DNA from: an uncultured Lentisphaerota bacterium
GTDB lineage: Bacteria > Verrucomicrobiota > Kiritimatiellia > CAIQIC01
Length of the DNA: 54,479 nt
Assembly (NCBI GenBank): GCA_903912445.1
Contig: CAIWHP010000097.1
Location: forward strand, 1-54,479
Direction of reading: 5' to 3'
The position numbers and the translations under genes were made by a program. Numbering within the stretch: position 1 is the stretch's first letter; the number at the start of each line of letters is the position of its first letter. A model generated the notes under the pieces. It ran no database searches and was not told where the DNA came from. It saw only the letters and a program-made list of their open reading frames with translations. This document shows positions 50,185 through 54,479 of this stretch, piece after piece.

Positions 50185-52535
50185 GGCGTCTCCTTTCGAT
50201 CCCCGGCTGGCCGCGGCGGTGGCGTCTCAACACGAGAGAGCGTCCAGGAGCCGGCCGCACCTTCGAACCATGCCGTGCCGGCTTCGGCGCTGACTTCCAC
50301 GTCATGCGCTGCCGGGCTCCCGGCGCGCTGGATCTGCCACGTGCCGGGCGCCAGGTCGGTGATCAGGGCGTGGGTCGGGTGTTGGCCCGGCAGCGTGCAC
50401 TCGACCCTGTCGGCGGAGCGCCGGCTGTCCTTGCGCAACAGGACGACCCAGGACGCGTCCGGGGTCTCGAGCACACAGCCCATGCGCTCGCCGGCCTCCA
50501 GCCGCCGCACGGGCCAGCGTGCTGGCCTGCGGCGGTCGGTCACTTGCATGACGTTGAAAAAGAGGTCCTCGGCCGCGGCGGCTTTTGGCGACAGCTCGAT
50601 GCGCCACGCGCCGTTTTCCATGGAGTTGCGTTCCCGCCGCCGCGGCTCGACGTCGTTGGCATAGTTTTGTCCGAACACCCAGAATTCCTTGCCCGGCCCG
50701 CCGACCTTGGTCAGGTCCGCGTTGGTCGCCGGCGGCCATAACACATCCAGCATGAGTCGCCCGTTGTTGTCGTGCGCGCTGCACTCCACCTCTGCGGTGG
50801 TCGGCGTCAGGCGGGGTTCCTCGAGCGTGTGGAGCAGCCAGCATTTCCGGAGTTCGGGCCGGGCGCTCACCACGCGGTCGAAGACCACCAGCGCCGCCGG
50901 CACCCGCGGGCTGTGCAGGTTCAGGAAGACGAACGAGCGCGTCACCTGCCGGACCTTGGGGCCATAGGCCGCGGTGAGATCGCCCTGCAGCAGGGTATAG
51001 GCCGGCGTCTGCGGATCGGGGCCGGCCCCGTGGGCGAGGACCGTGCCGGTGCGGTAGCCGTTTTCCGGCGCGAGCAGCGCCGCGAGCGTACGCGGCTCGC
51101 TGCGACCGTGGGGCAGGCGCTGGCCGCCGTCGTTGCCGTAGGCGCCGCCGAACTTTTCCGCCGGGTCGTACACCAGCAACGCGTTGTGCGCGATGGTGCG
51201 CCAGGAGTAGTTGAGGCAGTGCGGGCTGCCGTACTGCCCGGACGAGCCGGAGTAGAGGCCGGAATCGATCGCCAGCGCGGCGCGGTAGTAGAGCTGGAAA
51301 GCGCCCGCATCGAGATGCTGATGGTTCGTGAAATTGTATTCGTTGATCTTCATCTCGGCGATGACGGCGTCCTCGCCCCAACTCGTGCGCGCGATGGTCC
51401 AGCCGAACGGTGAGCCAAACCAGCGCGACAGCGGCAGCGTGTTCACCGCTTTCGACTGCAGCTGCGTGTCGCGCCAGAGCACCTCGAAGAGCGTCTCGTT
51501 GCCGCCGATGCTGCCCTGACGCAGGGACTGATCGAGGAGCATGCCGTCGTGGTAATAGCTGGCGGTCAGCAGCGTGCCGCCATACTCGCTCCACGGCTGG
51601 CCGCGCGGCGTGCTGTGGGCAAACGTGTCGCCTGCGCGCAGCCGCTGGCCGTCGGGGCGCGTGGCATAGACCCAGAGGTAGGGCACGTAGCGCTGTTCAG
51701 GATTATAGACGTTGCCTGCGCCGAGCCGGTCGAAGATCCAGAGCGGAAAGAGGTCCCAGCTGAACCGGTGCAAGCCGTAGGAGTCGCCCTGGTGGTAGGC
51801 GTGGCCTGCGTAGAGCCAGTTGCGCGCCGGCAGGTGCTCGCGGAAGAAGCGTCCGGCCGCGAGGCGATACATTTCGGGGAATTCATCGTAGACCGCGATG
51901 CCCGCCGACAGCATGTCGCGCATGAGCATCGCCTCGGACCCGTGGCCGGTGACGGAACCGCCGCGCGTCGGGGGATAGCCGCATTCCTGCGTCTTGGCCA
52001 GCCGCACCAATTCCTTGATGAACGCCTGCTGCTCCGCCGGCTGCAGCAGGCCGTAACACCAGTCGTACACGATGGCGCCGGTGACCATCATCCGTCCCGT
52101 GACGCGGCAGGCGTCGTGCACGTCCGGCAACTCGCATGCCTGGAGCAGCGGCAAGGCCGTGGCGATGGCGGTCCGGCCGAGCTTCGCGTCGTGCGTCGCG
52201 AGATACCGGAGCGCATCCCATTCGGCCTTGAACTGCGCCGACTTCCGCGCCAGCGCCTCCAACCGTTGGACGGCCGGCTGTAGCGCCGGGTCCTGCAGTC
52301 GCTGCGGCAACCGGCCGACGTCCCCAGCCCGCAGATAAAGGCGTGGATGCTCGCCCGGTGGGACGGGTATGCGCGCACCGCCCTGTTCCTCCCATGGTAG
52401 GTTCGGCCCGCCGGCCAGGGCGGCTGTCACCAAAACGAACACGAGCAGTGCCGGCCTCAGGAAACGCGCAGGGGCTCTGGTGCGTGATGGGGCAGCAAGT
52501 CGGCCATCGACCACGGGGGGCTTCAGCAAAGTCAT
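50181..52535 (-). CDS. Exported heparinase II/III-family polysaccharide lyase
   Basis: 784 residues. After an unusually long basic n-region comes a signal core ('PALLVFVLVTAALAGG'). An alpha/alpha toroid follows ('EHPRLYLRAGDVGRLPQRLQ', 'VTGAIVYDWCYGLLQPAEQQ'), then the catalytic beta-sandwich with 'NFTNHQHLDAGAFQLYYRAA' and 'SWRTIAHNALLVYDP'. These are the hallmark His-containing segments of heparinase II/III (PL12/PL21-type) lyases, which cleave uronic-acid-containing glycans. The ATG at 52535 coincides with the start expected from the element at 52531-52573, so the mRNA may be leaderless. Confidence 0.83.
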   Translation of the reverse strand: MTLLKPPVVDGRLAAPSRTRAPARFLRPALLVFVLVTAALAGGPNLPWEEQGGARIPVPPGEHPRLYLRAGDVGRLPQRLQDPALQPAVQRLEALARKSAQFKAEWDALRYLATHDAKLGRTAIATALPLLQACELPDVHDACRVTGRMMVTGAIVYDWCYGLLQPAEQQAFIKELVRLAKTQECGYPPTRGGSVTGHGSEAMLMRDMLSAGIAVYDEFPEMYRLAAGRFFREHLPARNWLYAGHAYHQGDSYGLHRFSWDLFPLWIFDRLGAGNVYNPEQRYVPYLWVYATRPDGQRLRAGDTFAHSTPRGQPWSEYGGTLLTASYYHDGMLLDQSLRQGSIGGNETLFEVLWRDTQLQSKAVNTLPLSRWFGSPFGWTIARTSWGEDAVIAEMKINEYNFTNHQHLDAGAFQLYYRAALAIDSGLYSGSSGQYGSPHCLNYSWRTIAHNALLVYDPAEKFGGAYGNDGGQRLPHGRSEPRTLAALLAPENGYRTGTVLAHGAGPDPQTPAYTLLQGDLTAAYGPKVRQVTRSFVFLNLHSPRVPAALVVFDRVVSARPELRKCWLLHTLEEPRLTPTTAEVECSAHDNNGRLMLDVLWPPATNADLTKVGGPGKEFWVFGQNYANDVEPRRRERNSMENGAWRIELSPKAAAAEDLFFNVMQVTDRRRPARWPVRRLEAGERMGCVLETPDASWVVLLRKDSRRSADRVECTLPGQHPTHALITDLAPGTWQIQRAGSPAAHDVEVSAEAGTAWFEGAAGSWTLSRVETPPPRPAGDRKETP

Positions 52536-52573
52536 CCGCGCATTCTCACGGACCACCCTGCAAAATCAAGCAT
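52531..52573 (-). promoter_or_regulatory. Promoter-like element at the heparinase start
   Basis: On the minus strand TTGATT (52564-52569) and AGAATG (52541-52546) are 17 bases apart. The ATG of the heparinase gene (52535) begins 6 bases after the second box. It is closely similar to the element at 48683-48727. Confidence 0.55.
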
Positions 52574-52654
52574 GGACTCAGCTGCCTGTCGAGCTTGCGG
52601 ACTTGAGTCAGCGCCTGCCGCAACTGTTCCAGAGCGTGATCGGCCGCGCGGCGG

Positions 52655-53296
52655 TCAGTCCGCGAAGCCGGCGGCGCGGAGCTTGTCCAGCGTCAGCGGG
52701 GACGGGCTGTGGGCGGCGAGGTGGCGGGCGACGTATTTTCCGAGGAGGTCGGTTTCCAGGTTTACAGCGTCGCCGGTGCGCGCGGTGCGGAGCGAAGTGT
52801 GTTCCCACGTGTGCGGGATGATGTGGACCGTGAAGGCGTCCGGCATGAGGTCCATGACCGTCAGGCTGATGCCGCAGAGAGCGATCGAGCCCCTCGGCAC
52901 GAGACCCTGCAAAATTTCCGCAGCGCACTGCACCTCGACGGCGCGGTCCGCGCCTGCGTGCCCGAGGCGGCGGATCTTCCCGACGCCATCGACGTGGCCG
53001 GAGACGATGTGTCCGCCGAGGAAATCGCCCGCGCGCACGGCGCGTTCGAGGTTGAGGCCGGCGCCGGCTTTTTTCCCGCCGAGCGTGGTCTTGGACAGCG
53101 TCTCCTCGAGCACATCGAAGGTCAGCGTCTCGCCGGAGATCTGCGCGACCGTGAGACAGACGCCCTCGATGGCGATGCTCTCGCCGAGCGCGACCGGCGG
53201 TGTCCATGCGCCGGCCTTGACGGCCAGTTGTCCTGCGCCACCGCTGTGGTGCAGCGCCACAACCGCGCCGATTTTCTGAATGATGCCGGTGAACAT
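52655..53296 (-). CDS. ribE: Riboflavin synthase, alpha chain
   Basis: 213 residues, the normal length. There are two lumazine-binding repeats: the first begins 'MFTGIIQKIGAV' with 'IEGVCLTV', and the second has 'GGHIVSGHVDG' and 'LCGISLTV'. It converts two molecules of 6,7-dimethyl-8-ribityllumazine into riboflavin and the pyrimidine substrate, in the cytoplasm. It starts 21 bases after the ribD stop, on the same strand, so the two form an operon. In some species the gene is called ribC. Confidence 0.95.
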   Translation of the reverse strand: MFTGIIQKIGAVVALHHSGGAGQLAVKAGAWTPPVALGESIAIEGVCLTVAQISGETLTFDVLEETLSKTTLGGKKAGAGLNLERAVRAGDFLGGHIVSGHVDGVGKIRRLGHAGADRAVEVQCAAEILQGLVPRGSIALCGISLTVMDLMPDAFTVHIIPHTWEHTSLRTARTGDAVNLETDLLGKYVARHLAAHSPSPLTLDKLRAAGFAD

Positions 53297-53317
53297 AATT
53301 TTATCCGGTGTCGGTTG

Positions 53318-54409
53318 TCAGTGGTCCGTTGTTTGCGGTCTGGCCCGGAGCAGCAGGTCGGGGCCGATCCGGTCCACCTTCAGGATTTCCATGCCCGGCG
53401 CCTCGGAGAGTTTCCAGCCGCCACCGATGGCTGCCGTCGCGTCGCCGCCCAGAATCTTGGGAGCGATGAAAAGCTGGAGCTCATCCACGAGTTTGGCGCG
53501 CAACAAACCGCCCGCGAGTTGGCCGCCGCCTTCGCAGAGGAGGTGCAAATAGCCGCGCTCGCCGAGCTTGTGCAGCAGCGCGGCCAGATCGAGTTTCCCG
53601 CCGCGCGCTGGTAGCGTCCAGATGTGCGCAGCGGTCTTGACGCGCGCCAGCCGGCGCGCGCCGGTGGGCGTTGTCGCGATGAGGGTGCAGGCCGCGTGCG
53701 AGTCGCTCAATACGTTGGAGTTTGGCGGCAGGTTGCCGCTGGCGGTGACGACCACACGCACGGGGCAGCGGCCCTCATCGGGCCGTGGCCACAGGCTGGG
53801 GTTGTCGGCGCGGACGGTTTCGCCGCCGACCATGATCGCGTCGGCGCGCCGCCGCAGCGCCTGGACGGCCCCGCGCGCCTCGGGCGACGTGAGCCAGCGC
53901 GATGCACCGCGCGCATCGGCAATGCGGCCATCGAGCGTCTGCGCGAGTTTGAGCGTGACCCAGGGGCGGCCGATGTGTTGCTGCTTGGCGAAGGGCGCGA
54001 TCAGTTCCTCGGCCTCGGCGCGGCAGATGCCGGCGGTGACGCTGACGCCCTGGCGTTGCAACAGTTCCAGACCCCGTCCGGCATGTTTCGGGTTTGGGTC
54101 GGTCGCGCCGACGACGACGCGCGCGATGCCCGCGGCGAGGATGGCGTCGGTGCAGGGCGGAGTCCGGCCCCACGTGGAGCACGGCTCGAGTGTGACATAG
54201 AGCGTCGCGCCGTGCGCCTGCTGTCCGGCGTCGAGCAAGGCGACAACCTCCGCGTGCGGCCCGCCGGCGATGCGGTGGAAGCCGGCGCCGATCTTTTTGC
54301 CGCGCGCGACCAGCATCGCGCCTACCGGCGGATTGGGCCGGGTCAGTCCCTCACCCTGCCGCGCCAGCGCCAGCGCCAACCGCATCCATTTTGCTTCGTT
54401 CGTCTGCAT
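53318..54409 (-). CDS. ribD: Bifunctional pyrimidine deaminase/reductase of riboflavin synthesis
   Basis: 363 residues. The N-terminal deaminase has the zinc motifs HAEV (near residue 52) and PCSTWGRTPPC. The C-terminal reductase begins near 'RPWVTLKLAQTLDGRIADAR' and includes 'LLCEGGGQLAGGLL'. It carries out the second and third steps of riboflavin synthesis from GTP. The start is the ATG at 54409; an in-frame extension to the window edge begins with TTG in repeat sequence. No FMN riboswitch is visible in the short upstream stretch, which is filled by a repeat. Confidence 0.95.
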   Translation of the reverse strand: MQTNEAKWMRLALALARQGEGLTRPNPPVGAMLVARGKKIGAGFHRIAGGPHAEVVALLDAGQQAHGATLYVTLEPCSTWGRTPPCTDAILAAGIARVVVGATDPNPKHAGRGLELLQRQGVSVTAGICRAEAEELIAPFAKQQHIGRPWVTLKLAQTLDGRIADARGASRWLTSPEARGAVQALRRRADAIMVGGETVRADNPSLWPRPDEGRCPVRVVVTASGNLPPNSNVLSDSHAACTLIATTPTGARRLARVKTAAHIWTLPARGGKLDLAALLHKLGERGYLHLLCEGGGQLAGGLLRAKLVDELQLFIAPKILGGDATAAIGGGWKLSEAPGMEILKVDRIGPDLLLRARPQTTDH

Positions 54410-54422
54410 CAGCTTCTTGTAG

Positions 54423-54479
54423 GGGCGCAGGCTTGCTGCGCCCGTTTGTTCTGTTGCCTTGCACAGTGGGCGCAGCAAG
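54423..54479. repeat. REP-like element cut by the window end
   Basis: GGGCGCAG (54423-54430) pairs with CTGCGCCC (54436-54443). In addition CTTGCTGCGCCC (54432-54443) is repeated inverted as GGGCGCAGCAAG at 54468-54479, the very last bases. The element probably continues beyond the window. It lies directly upstream of ribD. Confidence 0.6.

Noticed and set aside
54410-54479. FMN riboswitch upstream of ribD
   Set aside because: Only 70 bases are available and they are occupied by inverted GGGCGCAG repeats; no conserved RFN-element helices were recognised.

Overview
This window is GC-rich and gene-dense. It looks like the chromosome of a PVC-group bacterium, most likely Verrucomicrobiota or a neighbouring lineage such as Lentisphaerota or Kiritimatiellota. 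That is an inference from four things: many exported sulfatases and polysaccharide-degrading enzymes, several UroD-type (MtaA/CmuA-like) proteins, two exported proteins resembling hydrazine synthase alpha subunit with CxxCH haem motifs, and a small SWIB-domain protein. No rRNA, tRNA, CRISPR array or transposase was seen.

Layout. From 43.7 kb down to position 1 every gene lies on the minus strand. Many are joined by ATGA or GTGA stop/start overlaps, so they form translationally coupled blocks. Reading in the direction of transcription: a UroD-type protein, a sulfatase, a heparinase-like/FG-GAP protein and an alpha/alpha-barrel protein (43.7-36.2 kb); an alpha/alpha-barrel glycosidase-like protein, an alpha/beta hydrolase and a di-haem HzsA-like protein (36.1-29.8 kb); two parallel beta-helix proteins, two HEAT-tailed sulfatases, a GH5-like protein and a sugar porter (29.4-18.4 kb); a HEAT/discoidin/HzsA-like protein, an unknown exported protein, a GH2 enzyme and a UroD pseudogene (18.0-9.8 kb); an oxidoreductase, a sialidase-fold protein and a GH67-N/malectin protein (9.7-4.1 kb); then a UroD-thioredoxin fusion, a CobW-type GTPase, a ParA-type ATPase and a partial exported protein (4.0-0 kb). 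One divergent Tat-exported protein lies at 44.0-46.6 kb. The right end holds a truncated exported ORF, an aspartic protease, the SWIB protein, a sialidase-fold protein with a heparinase II/III lyase, and riboflavin genes ribE and ribD.

How the genes may work together. Sulfatases, lyase-like enzymes, beta-helix proteins, GH2/GH5-like hydrolases and a sugar porter suggest breakdown and import of a sulfated, probably uronate-containing glycan. No SusC/SusD pair is present. The substrate cannot be read from sequence alone.

Most notable structure. A 17-bp palindrome (consensus TTTCCAAnnnTTGGAAA) recurs in clusters of two to five. Within each well-preserved cluster its centres are almost exactly 32 bp apart, about three helical turns. 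Some clusters lie between genes. Others lie inside the signal-peptide codons of exported proteins, giving recurring peptides of the type FPMxG...FQxLE. Other points are a duplicated gene-junction scar, a decayed UroD gene, several REP-like inverted repeats, and two near-identical promoter-like elements whose predicted start sites coincide with an ATG.
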